From Tillandsia leiboldiana (taxonomy: Eukaryota > Streptophyta > Magnoliopsida > Poales > Bromeliaceae): a DNA stretch of 64,000 nucleotides. Position numbers and translations under genes: made by a program. Below, piece after piece: positions 10,758 to 22,518 of this stretch (position 1 is the stretch's first letter; every line of letters begins with the position of its first letter). The stretch is from NCBI GenBank assembly GCA_029204045.2, contig CM055065.1, positions 7,504,297-7,568,296 on the forward strand. Direction: 5' to 3'. Under the pieces are notes generated by a model, which ran no database searches, was not told where the DNA came from, and was given only the letters and a program-made list of their open reading frames with translations.

Positions 10758-11774
10758 ATGGTGGAGGACCGGCGTTTCCGTATCCCCATCGAGATCGAGT
10801 CTTGGGAGGCCGCTCGCCCTATCCTTCTCGGTGAAGCACTTGATCAGCACCTTGACCTTGTGTCTTCGGAGGCGCAGGATTCGTTCCTTACGCATTCTGG
10901 ATTCCGCTCTATTCCTGCGGCCGCCCAACAGGGGGGTCTCGATAAGGCCCCCGACATCTGTCGGGGGGACTCCGTCGAGTTCATCTTGGTTCCGCAAGAC
11001 TTCCCGCGCCTCCCTCCCTCCTCTACCCCTCTGGCTTTGGGGTCGGAGCACCCTCCCCCCGCTCTCCCCCAACCGTTGATTAAGAGTTCTGCCCTTCCCT
11101 CCTGTGCTACTTGCGTTCATGTCGCTACTGGGGTTAAGCCAAGGGTAGACCAGTCACTCATTCTGCAGACTGAGTCTCATCGGCGGGATGATGATGCTTT
11201 ACTTTCTGGGGGTCCCGGCATTCTCACTGCGTTGGACGTAGAGCCTACCTCTTGCTTCTCCTCGGGGCAGCTTCTTGGGCGTCCTGCTTTGGTTCTAGAT
11301 AGGGGCAAGCAGCCTCTGTCCCTGGCAAATAGCTTGGACTTTTCCGCTGCCCATGGCAAGCAGCTTGCTCACCGGCGTAGTACGCGCTTGGCCGCCAAGT
11401 ACATGGGGGCAAAAAAATCTTCGCTTAATCGTGCCCAAGAATTAATGTGCAAAAAGCTTAAGTTGGTGAGATTTGCTTCTAAAGCAACCCGTTCCGCCTC
11501 CGACTACTCGGCAGCTCCTTCAATAGGGGGTCATGCTGCCCCTTGCTCGCGGGGATCTTCATCCACTCGGCCGACGGATGAGGCTGATGCTATCCCGGGG
11601 CCTGAAGATGTTACCTCGCCTAGGACTGATATCTTTAATCCGCTCTCTAAAGAGGAATTGCTCCGGATTAAAGCTGCTTGCGGGATCGCGGATGCGGGTG
11701 CGGGGCCTTCTACTCTGCTTCCTGCTACACCGTCAAAGATGGCCTTTTCTGGGGCTGCTAAGGAGGGAGTGTAA
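10758..11774 (+). CDS. LINE ORF1-like protein (probably 5'-truncated)
   Basis: A 338-codon open frame lies 47 bp before the ORF2 start. The translation is rich in Ser, Pro and Ala, with a basic stretch around residues 200-235 (RRSTRLAAKYMGAKKSS) that could bind nucleic acid. I see no CCHC knuckle and no clear DUF4283 domain; plant LINE ORF1 proteins usually have an N-terminal RNA-binding domain, so the 5' part may be missing. The assignment rests on position upstream of ORF2. In L1 elements ORF1 packages the RNA for retrotransposition. The start ATG is simply the first in the open frame. Confidence 0.5.
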   Translation: MVEDRRFRIPIEIESWEAARPILLGEALDQHLDLVSSEAQDSFLTHSGFRSIPAAAQQGGLDKAPDICRGDSVEFILVPQDFPRLPPSSTPLALGSEHPPPALPQPLIKSSALPSCATCVHVATGVKPRVDQSLILQTESHRRDDDALLSGGPGILTALDVEPTSCFSSGQLLGRPALVLDRGKQPLSLANSLDFSAAHGKQLAHRRSTRLAAKYMGAKKSSLNRAQELMCKKLKLVRFASKATRSASDYSAAPSIGGHAAPCSRGSSSTRPTDEADAIPGPEDVTSPRTDIFNPLSKEELLRIKAACGIADAGAGPSTLLPATPSKMAFSGAAKEGV

Positions 11775-11821
11775 TCCCTATTCGTGTGGGACTGGGCGCT
11801 TTTTGTGTTCTGTTTTTCTTC

Positions 11822-14800
11822 ATGCCTAGGAACAGATCTTTTAAGTTCTTGTCTTGGAACATCAGGGGCCTAAACGATCAGACCAAGTGTACTTTGGTTA
11901 AATCATTTTTCAGGTTAAATAAGTGTTGTGTGGTGTGCCTCCAAGAAACAAAGCTGGCGTCTACTCCACCTTCTAAGTTCTTCTCGTTTTGTGGGTTTCA
12001 CCTGCAAGAGTACCGCACTAAGGACGCGGAGGGCACTAAGGGGGGGCTCTTAACTGCTTGGAACCCCGCCCTATTTGAGTATAAGAACGATTGGGCTGGA
12101 CAATATTCGCTCAGTGTGGCCTTGAGAAGAAGAGCGGATGGGAGATGCTTCACTATTTCCAATATCTATGGCCCCACCTGTGACTCGCTTAAATCTGCCT
12201 TCTTCCAGGAACTCCGCTTCATCGACACTCTAACTACGGGTGTCTGGACCGTGTTGGGGGACTTCAATACTCTTCTCTCTTCCCGGGATAAAAACGGGCC
12301 TCTCTCCAGCATCACAGATTCTATGGCCTTCAGGGATGTTATCCATGACCTTGGCCTCATCGATCTACCTCTGCTTAATAGGTCGTTTACTTGGTCCAAT
12401 GGAAGAAGTCACCCCACCCTCGAGCGTTTAGATAGGGCTTTTGTGTCGGAGGATTGGTATGGGGCTTTTCCGTGCTCTACTCTTCGGGCTCTGCCGCGAC
12501 CTAGGTCTGACCATTCACCTCTTCTTCTATCGGCATCTTCTTTTATACCTGCACCGAAGATTTTTCGTTTCGAGTCCTTCTGGCTCCGTTACCCGGGTCT
12601 TACCGATGTGATTAGCAATGATTGGTCTCCTAGCCTTAGCGGCGTCCTGACGGAGGAAGGTTTTTCTTCTAAAATTGCTAGGGTACAAAACGCCCTTCGC
12701 TCTTGGAGCAATGGGTTAGCCCCGGGCTTAAAGAAACAGGCCCACCTTTGCTTGATTTGGATTGAATGGCTCGATAAGGCGGAAGAGATCAGAATGCTTA
12801 CGTATGCGGAACGAGCTCTACAGCCTCTACTTAAAGGAAGATACGACGAGATCTGTTTACAGGAGGAGATTAAATGGAAACAGCGATCTAGGGTCCAGTG
12901 GCTAAGGGCCGGAGACACTAATACTAGATTTTTCCACCAAAAAGCTTGCACTCGAAGGAGTAGAAACTTCCTCTCCAAATTGTCGGACGGTTCTTCCTGG
13001 TTCACTAATCATAACTCGATTGCGAACCTCATGTTTTCTTTCTTTAAGGATCTGTTGGGAGCCGAACCTGTTTCCGGTGGGGTTTTAAACTTCGGCCTGC
13101 TCTATCCTGGTGACCCTCCCACCCTCCTTGGTCTCCAGGACCCGTTTGAGGTAGACGAAGTGGAAAGATCGATATTCTCTTGTGACCCGGAGAAGGCGCC
13201 GGGACCAGATGGTTTTCCTATGATTTTCATCCAACGATTCTGGCACATTCTTCGCGACGATATTCTGGAGGTGTTTTCTAACTTCTTCCATGGGACGCTT
13301 AACCTCGAGGGCATTAATGACAGTTGGATTTGCCTGATTCCGAAAAAAATTGAGGTTTCTACTGCTCGCGACCTCCGGCCTATCTGCCTGGAGAATAGCT
13401 TAATCAAGATCATCTTGAAGGTTTTGGCTTCACGGTTACAGCGTTTCATGGAATCTCTTATCAGTCCCTTTCAGGCGGCCTTCATTAAAAGGCGGTCCAT
13501 TCTCGACAACTTTTACTCCGCACACATTCTTACCCACCATCTTCACTCCACCCATCAACAGGCCGCACTTCTGAAGATTGATTTTGAGCGGGCCTTCGAC
13601 CACATTAATTGGCTATTCCTGCTCGATCTACTGAAGACGAGGGGCTTCAGCGACAGGTGGATTGGTTGGATCTTTACTCTCCTGCGTTCGTCTACAGCGA
13701 CGGTGTTGCTTAATGGTGTTCCGGGCAAACGCTTCCCGTGCAAACGTGGGCTTCGTCAAGGGGACCCCCTATCTCCCCTTCTCTTCATTCTTTGCATCGA
13801 TGTGCTCTTTAGGATGCTGCGGGTGGCATTCGATAGCCTTTTGCTCCCTGGTGTAGGGATTGGGGACGTCAAGATACACACCCTCCAATTTGCCGATGAT
13901 CTCCTTATATTTTTTGATGGCACCCCCCGGTCGGCGGGAGTTATTAAACAAATTCTGGATGCCTTCTCAAGGATCTCGGGGCTCAAGATTAACTTCGATA
14001 AAAGCTCCATTGCTCCGATTAACTTGGCGAGCTCGCAGGCCGTTGCCCTCGCCAATTTATTCGGGTGCTCTCTGATCGGTTTCCCCTTTATCTACTTGGG
14101 ACTTCCTCTCTCCCCCAAGGCGCTCCACAAGTCTGACTACCTGCCCCTTATCGAGAAAGTGGACAACCGCTTGGCGGGTTAGAAGGCGCTTTCGCTCTCA
14201 CGGGGTGGTCGCCTTGTCCTCCTCAACTCGGTACTTTCAAGCATCCCCGCGTATTTCTGCTCAACTTTCAAGCTCTCGGTTTGGGTGACAAATTCCATAG
14301 ATAAGATCCGTTGAGGCTTCTTTTGGAAGGGTAAGAAACTGTCCAGCGGTTTTCATTGCCTTGTCAATTGGGGGCAAGGGTGTCGGCACAAAAAGCTTGG
14401 CGGAGTAGGCATCCGAAACCTTAGAGCCATGAACTCCGCGCTTTTGATGAAGGGACTCTAGAGCTTCTACAACGCGAGATCCCTACCTTGGGTGCGCCTT
14501 TTGGAACAGAAGCACTACAGATACAGATCCCCTGCCTCTGCCTCCGTTGCGCCCGCCGGTTGTTGCCCCGTCTGGAAAGGTATCCTCAGCACGTCCGCAC
14601 CTTTCCATGTATCTGTTTCCTTCACTCTCGGGGACGGTAATACGACGGCTTTTTGGAACACGAGATGGACCGGGGAATGCTTGCTGAGCAATACTTTCCC
14701 CAACCTCTTTGCTATTTCCTTCCTTAAGCACTTATCGGTCAAAAACTGGATCCGTCGTTTTGCCTCGGCAGAAAACTTGGGCTACAGCCACATCACTAGC

Positions 14801-15442
14801 TGGGTTGAACAGCAAGAAGTGGGGTTTCTACACAACCTGATCGACGGCGTGACACTCAATGAAGATTCGGACTCAATCACTTGGAGATGGCAAAGTAATG
14901 GAATTTTCTCTGTTAACAGTGCCTACAAGTTTATTTCTTTCGACGGAGTCGACGACCGCAAAATCTCACATCTTTGGTCGATTAAGATACCCCTCAAAAT
15001 CAAACTATTTCTATGGTTGGCGAGCAGGTATAGGCTCCTAACGGCGGATCAACTTGCAAAACGCGGATGGCACGGCCCCTCGATTTGTGCTCTTTGTGGA
15101 GCTGATGCTGAAAACTTGGATCATCTTTTTTTCCGCTGCTCTTTCGTCATTTCCTTGTGGGGTAGGCTCCTCCGAAATTTTCCCACCGCTTCGAAGCGAC
15201 TTCGCTTCGACTCAGGCGACCTAGCTTGCAGATGGAAGAGATCTAGGTTGTCTTTGCCAAACCGCTTGCAAGGTAGGTTCGATATTAGGTTCGCAGCGGC
15301 GTGTTGGGAACTATGGAACGAACGGAACAGAAGAGTGTTCGACAACGCCATAAAATCGAGCGCTGTTTGCGGAAGAAATGTCGACAACACTGCGATGGCC
15401 TGGTTCCGCGCGTTGGGGGACCAAGTCGAGAGATGGGATTAA
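11822..15442 (+). pseudogene. LINE ORF2: endonuclease-reverse transcriptase-zf-RVT, three in-frame stops
   Basis: About 1206 codons in one frame, broken only by stops at 14180 (TAG), 14312 (TGA) and 14459 (TAG), with no frameshift. The APE endonuclease shows WNIRG, QETK, YGP, GDFN and SDHSPL. The reverse transcriptase shows KIDFERAFD, GLRQGDPLSPLLF and the catalytic FADD. The C-terminus has a zf-RVT motif (CALCGADAENLDHLFFRC) near 15090. ORF2 nicks target DNA and reverse-transcribes the element RNA. I chose the ATG at 11822 because endonuclease homology begins at once (MPRNRSFKFLSWN). Each stop fits one C-to-T or G-to-A change (Trp, Arg, Trp), so the copy was recently coding but is now dead. 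Confidence 0.85.
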
Positions 15443-17472
15443 TCTCCATTTACACATTCTTGAAGGCCTCATACTCTTCGAGGTTTGGTATTCTACCGGC
15501 TACAGCCGCGAGTACCTTGGTTATATCTTATTGCTACAGCTTGTTTGGGACCCAAGGGTGGGTTGTTTTAGATTTAACTCATTGGCTATTCTAGCAGCCC
15601 AACTCTGGAGCTCGACGATTGAAGCTCTGGGATTATCCTGGTGGATGTTCAGGAGCTCTATTTTCGTGGTCTATTTTCGTGGTCTCAAAGACGTACAGAG
15701 GCTCCTGCTTTCTACCGGATTCTCAAGGGGCTGAAGCATCTAAAATTAGCAATTGAGCGAGAGAGATAGTTGGTGGTCATGAGGATATGCTGAATGGAGT
15801 TGACTTGGCTGCTGCGGCTGAAGAAAAAGAGACTCATTCTTTGATATAGATCCTGCTCAGGTTGAGAAGCTTACACAAGGTATGAAGGGGATGGGAGGCT
15901 ACATGCAAATTTTTTCGAGAAACACATTCTTGGATGATGGAGAAGCTCATACATAAACAGACTTGGAGCTGAAGATTACTGAGCAAACAAATGCTCTCTC
16001 ATCCTGGGCATAACCAATGAGTTGATAAAAGTAGACTTTCATGCCCCGGAGGCAGACCACTTCGGAAATTTAAAAGCTTACAACTTGCAAGAAACCATGG
16101 CTACACTAAGACAAGGCTAAGTCAATTGACAACTGCGAAGTTAAGTCCAGGAAGAGTAGTCCGCCTTCAAGATTATTGGAGTAAGGGAGTTTTTTCTGGG
16201 CACATAATTATGGAATTCAATTGATGGTTCATTGATTCCGGGAAGAGGGGGCTGATTCTCTCTGTATTGGAGCAAGCAATGAAGGAACGAAAGAATGAAT
16301 GAGTGGTTTGTTTGTGCATTTTTTGGCTACTCTGCCCATTGTTAGGTGCAATGGAGACGTCTGCCGCTTACTCGGAAATTTTTTGGTATATCCTGCGGCT
16401 CCGGTAACCTCAGCCGGTGGAGTGTGGTTCTTGGAGATTGGCGTCACTCTTTATCGGGCTATCAGGGATGGTTTTTTGCTCGGATTTGTCACGATGCATG
16501 ATCTCCTTGTGCTAACGGGGTAGTGCCCATCATCGGACAACGGGGTTGGGAGTTGAGAGGCTTGGGTTTTGGCAGAGCTTCCTCTCTCGAGTGCTTTACT
16601 GGGCTCTCAAACCTGCTCTTAGCTACCGACCATCGCCTAAGGCTTGAGCTTACCAAATTTATCCTGATTTCCTTAAACCTCCCAATTTTATTTTGCCTCT
16701 CATTTCAATTACTGAAGATTCATTGCAAAATTGCATGCTTATTCTAACTGAAGTGTCATTGCCCCACAATTGAATCCGATGCTTGTTCTCTGAGTTGGCA
16801 TGCCATTTTGCTTTCGAGATCCAATTGGCAGTGTTCAAGATGCAGTGTTGTTTCTTTCAGTCATTATTGAGCTTGGGCACTACTTATGATTACTCGCGTG
16901 AACTGGCTAGTGTAGTTTGGGTTCTTAATCTTGCATCTACCTAGACGGCTTCGCCGACTCGGTGTTTCGGTATGGTTTATGTGGATTTGATGAATTCTTG
17001 TTAACTGTCTGGCATTGAATGAAATTTGGGAAACAAGGGAAATCAAGGGTGTCAATCTTCGTTAATTATTTGCGGCATATAAAGGACTTGGAGCTGTGCT
17101 TTTTTGTTTGACCTGTGCTTCTCTATTTATCACTCCGAGCTGGGAAACTTGGGATATGAAGGACGTTGAGTCGAGCTTCTCTGTTTAGCACCTACTGCTT
17201 ACTGCTTGTGGTTTATGGTTCGGGTCTGATGGTCTACCCCATCAGGCTTCATGGTCTGCTTTACTTTTTTGTTTTAGTTTTTGTAGTTGCTTGTTTTATT
17301 GGGAGTGGTCTCGCCTAATATTTGCGGTTCTTTCTCTTTTGTCGGTTCGGAAGCTGGGCCCTTTTCTTGAAACTTTAGAATTCTTGTATTTTGTGTAGTA
17401 TTGGGTCTTTTCTTTCGATCCTTTTCTGTACTTTTCAAATAGGGTATATCCCTGTTTAATCAAAAAAAAAAA
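15443..17472 (+). other. LINE 3' region with terminal poly(A)
   Basis: Two kilobases follow the ORF2 stop without a supported gene; the short frames (for example 16299-16523) have no recognisable domain. The last 250 bp are T-rich and end in AGGGTATATCCCTGTTTAAT plus 11 A residues, a typical LINE end. Two kilobases is long for a LINE 3' UTR, so another sequence may be inserted in the middle, but I saw no boundary. Confidence 0.5.
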
Positions 17473-18213
17473 TTTCTTTTGCAATTGAAATCTTTGGGCT
17501 CACTTTTAGTCTCTTATTGATTTATATGTTTTATTTAAATAAGCATATTCCACCTATGACATAATTTATTTTATTTCCAAAAAAATGCACCATTGTAGAT
17601 AACATGCCCTGCCCTTTAAGCAAACAAAAAGAGTGTTAAAAAAGAGATGTGCCCAAAGAAATATTCATTCATCCAAAAAAATAAGAAGCAAGTGATGTTT
17701 GTTTTACTTTCATACATAGGCTAGAAAGGAGAAGTCACACTTTAAGATCAGAACGTCTATCCTTGCTTTTTTTTTTCACTTTCCAAATAGAATTGGACGA
17801 AGTACACTTCATCCATCTTGAAATAGAAATTTTTTTAGATCAATTTGAAATGATCAGTAAAATTTATCCACCCCAAAATAGGTGGGGTGTAAAATGTACA
17901 CATAGTTTCGGATATACAAAAAACATTTTCCTTCCAATAAAGAATAAATTGCATGTTTAGTCCTCAGCCTATCAAGTGCCTGATCTTTTGATTCTACGAT
18001 TTTAATTTGTAATAATTTTTTAAAAAAAAATCAGAATTATTACAATCAAATTCTATTACACAATTTAATTGTCTAAGATATATCACTAATAAAAAAAATA
18101 ATACAACGATATTATGATTGATGATATACTAATAATTAAAATGTAACATCACTTTTACCTTAGTGATGCGTCAATATCTAGTCTATTGAATTAGATTGTG
18201 AGCTAAAAATTAT
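17473..18213. other. AT-rich intergenic DNA, nothing identified
   Basis: Sequence between the LINE poly(A) and the small copia element. It has A/T homopolymer runs and no open frame of note. I see no repeat or motif worth naming. Confidence 0.6.
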
Positions 18214-18833
18214 TGAAAATTTGGTACTCGTTGTGAATTCGTAACCCGCTCACGTACCAACTGTTGTTAACCCGGTACTCATTCCAGGACCGATTGTTGG
18301 AATTCCACAACGGAAGTATCAAATTGAGTTTTTATCGTAAACCCGTTTCCTCAACAAAAAACTGATACAACCACATAAGAGAAAAAATCAAACAAAAAAT
18401 ATACATGTAAAATAAGATTTACTTAGCAAGAAAATAATTACATCTCACTTATCTTCTATATAGATTAATTTAATTCGAACTTTTTTTTTTCTGAATCTCT
18501 CATTCTTCTCTCATCTTCTATAAACTCAAAATACTTCTTCTTTGCACCCATCCCTGCACTAAGTGCATACAACCATGGCCAAGACTCTCTCTCCAACTTG
18601 TTACAAACACCTAGGATTGGTCGTAGTACTATGCACCTAGGCTACTTCAGCAATTGCATACATGGAGCTATATATATAAAGCTCCACTAAAACATATCCT
18701 AATTCTAGATCGATTAGATTTTTACTTTAATTAATATTTAAATATTAATCAATTTATCTTTAATATATTTAAATATTTATTCTAATCCAACTAAAATTTA
18801 ACTACAAATCTAACTAAATCCTAATAATTTCCA
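18214..18833 (-). repeat. 3' LTR of truncated copia
   Basis: 620 bp, aligned by eye with 20276-20903; it shares blocks such as GATACAACCACA and TATATATAAAGCTCCACTAAAA-like sequence. The end positions are the best TG/CA choices and may be off by a few bases. Confidence 0.65.
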
Positions 18834-19126
18834 TCTTGGTTTGATTTGTAGTTTTCAATCGCTGCATCGAGCTCACCACGCAAACTCCACTTTGAACTTA
18901 TTTCCTTCGCTCAATATCGCCGCATCTACCACTCCACCTTGAGCGACTACACCTCTACAAACTTTTGGAACCCAAACTATTTTCACTTCCGTTCTAGCTA
19001 TACTCCTATTCAAAACATACAAGTTTCCATGCTTGTTTGCTTCGCTCAGGATCCAATCTCACTTTTGAACCCTCATAGATCCACTTGAAGCTGAAAATTT
19101 GCAATCCTTTGAGTCCAACCACCTAA

Positions 19127-20213
19127 CTAGATCAAATTCCGCTTCAAACCAAGAACATGCCGCACACCTGTCAGCGTCCTCACGACCCCATTGTACATCC
19201 GAATCTTCACAGTGCCAACTCCCAAAACTTTGCACGTCGTCCCATTCCCCATAAGAGCCTTTCCACCCTTAATTGCTTTATAGATGGCAAAAAACTCTTT
19301 TTCCCAACAGACGTGAAAGAAACACGCCGAATCGAACACCTACACATCATTCGAAATTTTAGCACCACTAGTTGCCACATATAGCACATCAGAATCGATC
19401 ATCTCTGATTCTGCCGCCTGTCCCATCGCTGACGTCTCCTTGTCCTGATTTGCAAGAGTATTCCCTTTTTACCGCTTTAGTTCCTTCAGATTAACTTTAA
19501 GCTTATGACAGTCACGCTTAATGTGATCTTTCCTGTGACAGTAGAAGCACTTACATCTCGAATATCGACTTCTTCTGTCCACCTCCAATCGTCGATATTT
19601 TTGCCTCCTTCACTCTTACCACCAGCGCTATATCACGACTCTACAAGCCGGACTCCTGAGTCATCTTCCGCATCTCATCCAAGAGAAGCATCGTCGTGAC
19701 CGCCTCCACGCTTGTGATCTCCTTGCCTTAAAGCAACGTTATCACCAGATTCTCATATACAGTCTATAATGAAAAAAGTAAAATCAGCGTCTTGTTTTCA
19801 TCATCCAGATTGACTCCAATACTGATCAACTGGGCCACCACTTTGTTGAACTCGTTCAGATGCTCATGTAAGCTAGCTGTTTTTTGCATCCGCAACATGA
19901 ATATCCGATGCTTCAAATATAACTTGTTCGTCAAAGGTTTGGTCATAACATGTCTTCTAATTTCTTCCACAATTTCAACGGTATTGACTCATTGACTACA
20001 TTGTAAAGAACCTCACCTGCTAACAATAGATGAAGCTTACTTAGCGCCTTCCACTCCATCCTTTCCCATATTTACCATATCCGTGACCTCCATCGGCTTC
20101 GCCTCTTTCCCGTTCAATGTTTGGTCCAAATCTTAATGTACAAGAATTGCTCGTATTTTAATCTGCCACAAGCCAAAATCGTTCTTTCCGTCGAACTTCC
20201 CGATTTTGAACTT
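19127..20213 (-). pseudogene. copia gag-protease remnant
   Basis: On the minus strand three family blocks follow in order. Gag (20213-19764) begins KFDGKNDFGLWQIKIRA and later has LTNKLYLKHRIFMLRMQ and LDDENKTLILL. A CCHC knuckle, CFYCHRKDHIKRDC, lies at about 19556-19514. The protease start (19339-19127) has DSACFFH in place of the DSG/DSA active-site block, then LMGNGTTCKVLGVGTVKIRM and VRTLTGVRHV. Frameshifts and at least one stop (TAA in place of a Gln codon in gag) interrupt it. The reading ends before integrase, so the copy could spread only with help, if at all. Confidence 0.75.
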
Positions 20214-20275
20214 CATAGACATCTCAGTCGATTTTTCTCCGAAAATTGATAACCTTAAACTGCGATACCAATTAT

Positions 20276-20903
20276 TGGGAATCTGATACTCGCCCTAATA
20301 TTGTGAATCCACAAATTGCTCCTGAACCTATTACTGTTGACCCAATACTTGCTTCGGTACCAATTGTTGAGATTCCGCAACGAAAACATCAAATCAAATT
20401 TTTACCATAAATCCGTCTTCTCAATAAAAAGCTGATACAACCACAAAATAGAAAAAAAACAAACAGAATTTATATAGATGAAATAAAATTCACTAACCAA
20501 AAAGAAAAATTATACATGACTCCCCTTCTACACAAAATAATTTTTAATCCAAGCTCTCTTTCTAAATCTCTCATTATTCTCTCGACTTCTATAACCCTAT
20601 AAAATTCCTCTTTGGACACAGCCTTGAAATAGGTGCATACAACAATGGCCAAAAGTCTCTCTCCAACTTGAATCGGACACCTAGGATTGGTCGTACTATG
20701 CACGCGGACTACTTCCACAATTGCATACATAGAGCTATATATAAAGTTTCACTAAAAGGTACAATAATTCTAGTTCAATTAAATTTTTACTCTAATTAAT
20801 ATTTAAATTTTAATCAATTTATCTTTAACAGATTTAAATATTTATTCTAATCCAACTAGAATTCAACTACAAATCTAACCAAATTCTAACCAAAATTACA
20901 ACA
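20276..20903 (-). repeat. 5' LTR of truncated copia
   Basis: 628 bp, partner of 18214-18833. Its inner edge is fixed by the adjacent primer-site-like sequence on the minus strand; its outer edge (ACAACA at 20903) is chosen from the terminal CA. Confidence 0.65.
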
Positions 20904-21004
20904 GATTAAAATTTGATTATGAAAGCTTCAAATGTGCAATTTACCCTTCCAATAAACAAACTGCAACTATGGAATTAATTCTAGAACTCTATGCACTTTT
21001 GTAA

Positions 21005-21632
21005 TGATAGAATGAAATTCAAAATCTCAAATAATAATATATAATTTAATTAATTAATTTATTTATTCTTATTTATTATTATTTAATAAGTTTAAATTTT
21101 CTTTAATACTGTTTTAAATGCTTTTAAAGCAAAAGTGTAACTCTCTCTCTCTCTGGATTGAACATTGCAATAGCAACGTTGCAATAATACCGTTGGACAT
21201 TTATTGCCACCTCTCTGTATATATTGCTTACTGTTTACAGTAGCATATATACATATAAAACAAAACAAAGAATACAAGAGAGAAGGATTGAGAAATATAT
21301 TTACTTCATCTATATTCTCTTTTGCTTCGTTTTTATTTTTTTATTGGGTGTTGAAAGAAACTTCGTCAACTTCTTCCGCGGTCGTGCTCGTAGGAAGGAG
21401 AGTTCCGGTCGTACCTTGGGGTGGTATTTTCGATTAATCCGCACGAATGACGGAAATACACCTTAGAGCAGTGCCTCTCACGCTTCCGGATTAATTTATT
21501 TCGGCTTTTTTCTACTACAATTTCTGAAATTTTAATAGCGATTAAAGGTAAGTTCTGTTATTCAAATTTAATCATAAAAATAGTTAGATAATTTAATCAC
21601 AATCAGATTTAGTGCGATTTATTTTTCTAACA
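21005..21632 (+). repeat. 5' LTR of copia element
   Basis: 628 bp, TGATAGAATG...TTCTAACA. It contains a CT microsatellite near 21143 and the palindromic pair GCAACGTTGC near 21174. Pair of 27193-27813. Confidence 0.9.
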
Positions 21633-21849
21633 GTCTAATGTGTAATTCGATTTGATTGTGATTAAAGATCTAACGAGTGCTAATCCGAAAAATAAATATT
21701 GCATGTTACATATAATTGTGTTGTCAACTTGTTTGTTTGATTGACATTTAAACTTAAACAAACTGGGATTAGCATTTCAAAATTTTAATTGCATATAAAT
21801 TATTATAATTTATCTGCTCTCTTGACTTTAAAATTATTATAAAATACTT

Positions 21850-21978
21850 TTATTTACTGTTTTTGGCTACAGTAAATATATATATAAAATAATTTTTTTT
21901 TATTGTTTTTACTTTTTAGCTACAGTAAAAAAAAAATAAATAAAAATAAAAAGTATTTACTATTTTTAGCTACAGTAA

Positions 21979-22009
<31 letters not shown>

Positions 22010-22040
22010 TATTTACTATTTTTAGCTACAGAAAAAAAAA
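21850..22040. repeat. Imperfect ~53-bp repeats with TTTACTG/CAGTAAA hairpins
   Basis: The block TAGCTACAGTAAA recurs with CTACAG at 21867, 21920, 21970 and 22026. Upstream TTTACTGT pairs with ACAGTAAA to give short hairpins. A (TAA)n microsatellite lies at about 21981-22008. All are in the untranslated leader of the copia element. Confidence 0.7.
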
Positions 22041-22094
22041 TATATAAATATATATAGTTTTATCTATAGTAATTTTTTTTTAAAAAAAATTATT

Positions 22095-22163
22095 TTAAGT
22101 GGGATTTGAACCTACAACCATAGCCTTAACATAAAGACACATAACCAATAAGCACAAAACCTA
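22095..22163 (-). other. tRNA-like A/B-box sequence, antisense in the copia leader
   Basis: The minus strand has a B-box-like GGTTCAAATCCC (22112-22101) and an A-box-like TGTGCTTATTGG (22156-22145), spaced as in a tRNA gene, with a weak T-arm around the B box. I see no full acceptor stem, so it is not a functional tRNA gene. It may be a tRNA-derived fragment or a chance resemblance. Confidence 0.35.
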
Positions 22164-22217
22164 ATTTTATTTTTTTTTAGTTCAATCTTTTATCTTTTCC
22201 TGCAGCTTACATATTTT

Positions 22218-22443
22218 ATTTGATTGCATTTATATCTGAAAATATTTAAATCAAATTCAAACTTTTAATTGTTTGGGTCATCTGTTTGCTATTGAACCAA
22301 CTGAGATAAACTTGTATGTTTTTCTAAAATATTTGATTGCATTTATATCTGAAAATATTTAAATCAAATTCAAACTTTTAATTTGTTTGGGTCATCTGTT
22401 TGCTATTGAACCAACTGAGATAAACTTGTATGTTTTTCTGAAA
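22218..22443. repeat. 113-bp tandem duplication in copia leader
   Basis: 22218-22330 is repeated as 22331-22443 with only one or two differences, just before the gag start. Near-identity points to a recent local duplication. Confidence 0.9.
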
Positions 22444-22518
22444 AGATTTTTTGAACCTTTTTTGCAACTCATTCTTATCATTTTAAATTTTATTATTCCC
22501 TCAACTAGATTGTCTAAA

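Larger units (their letters stand above)
10542..17472 (+). mobile_element. Plant L1-type LINE (non-LTR retrotransposon)
   Basis: ORF1 (10758-11774) and ORF2 (11822-15442) are followed by a long 3' region ending in a poly(A) run (17462-17472). The order endonuclease, reverse transcriptase, zf-RVT is that of plant L1-clade LINEs. The 5' end is uncertain: homology of the left flank to the duplicated segment stops at 10541 and ORF1 seems to lack its usual start, so the copy may be 5'-truncated. I found no convincing target duplication; the octamer TTGCAATT occurs both near 10615 and after the poly(A) but is too short to rely on. Confidence 0.8.
18214..20903 (-). mobile_element. Truncated Ty1/copia element (gag-protease only)
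   Basis: Two colinear LTR-like blocks, 18214-18833 and 20276-20903, share both ends (TG...CA) and most internal sequence. On the minus strand a primer-site-like TGGTATCGCAG follows the right-hand (5') LTR at about 20269-20259. The interior is only 1.44 kb and carries gag, a zinc knuckle and the protease start; integrase, RT and RNase H are missing. LTR divergence is clearly higher than in the other copia element, so this one is older. The flanking 5-mers (ATTAT and GATTA) do not match. Confidence 0.75.
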
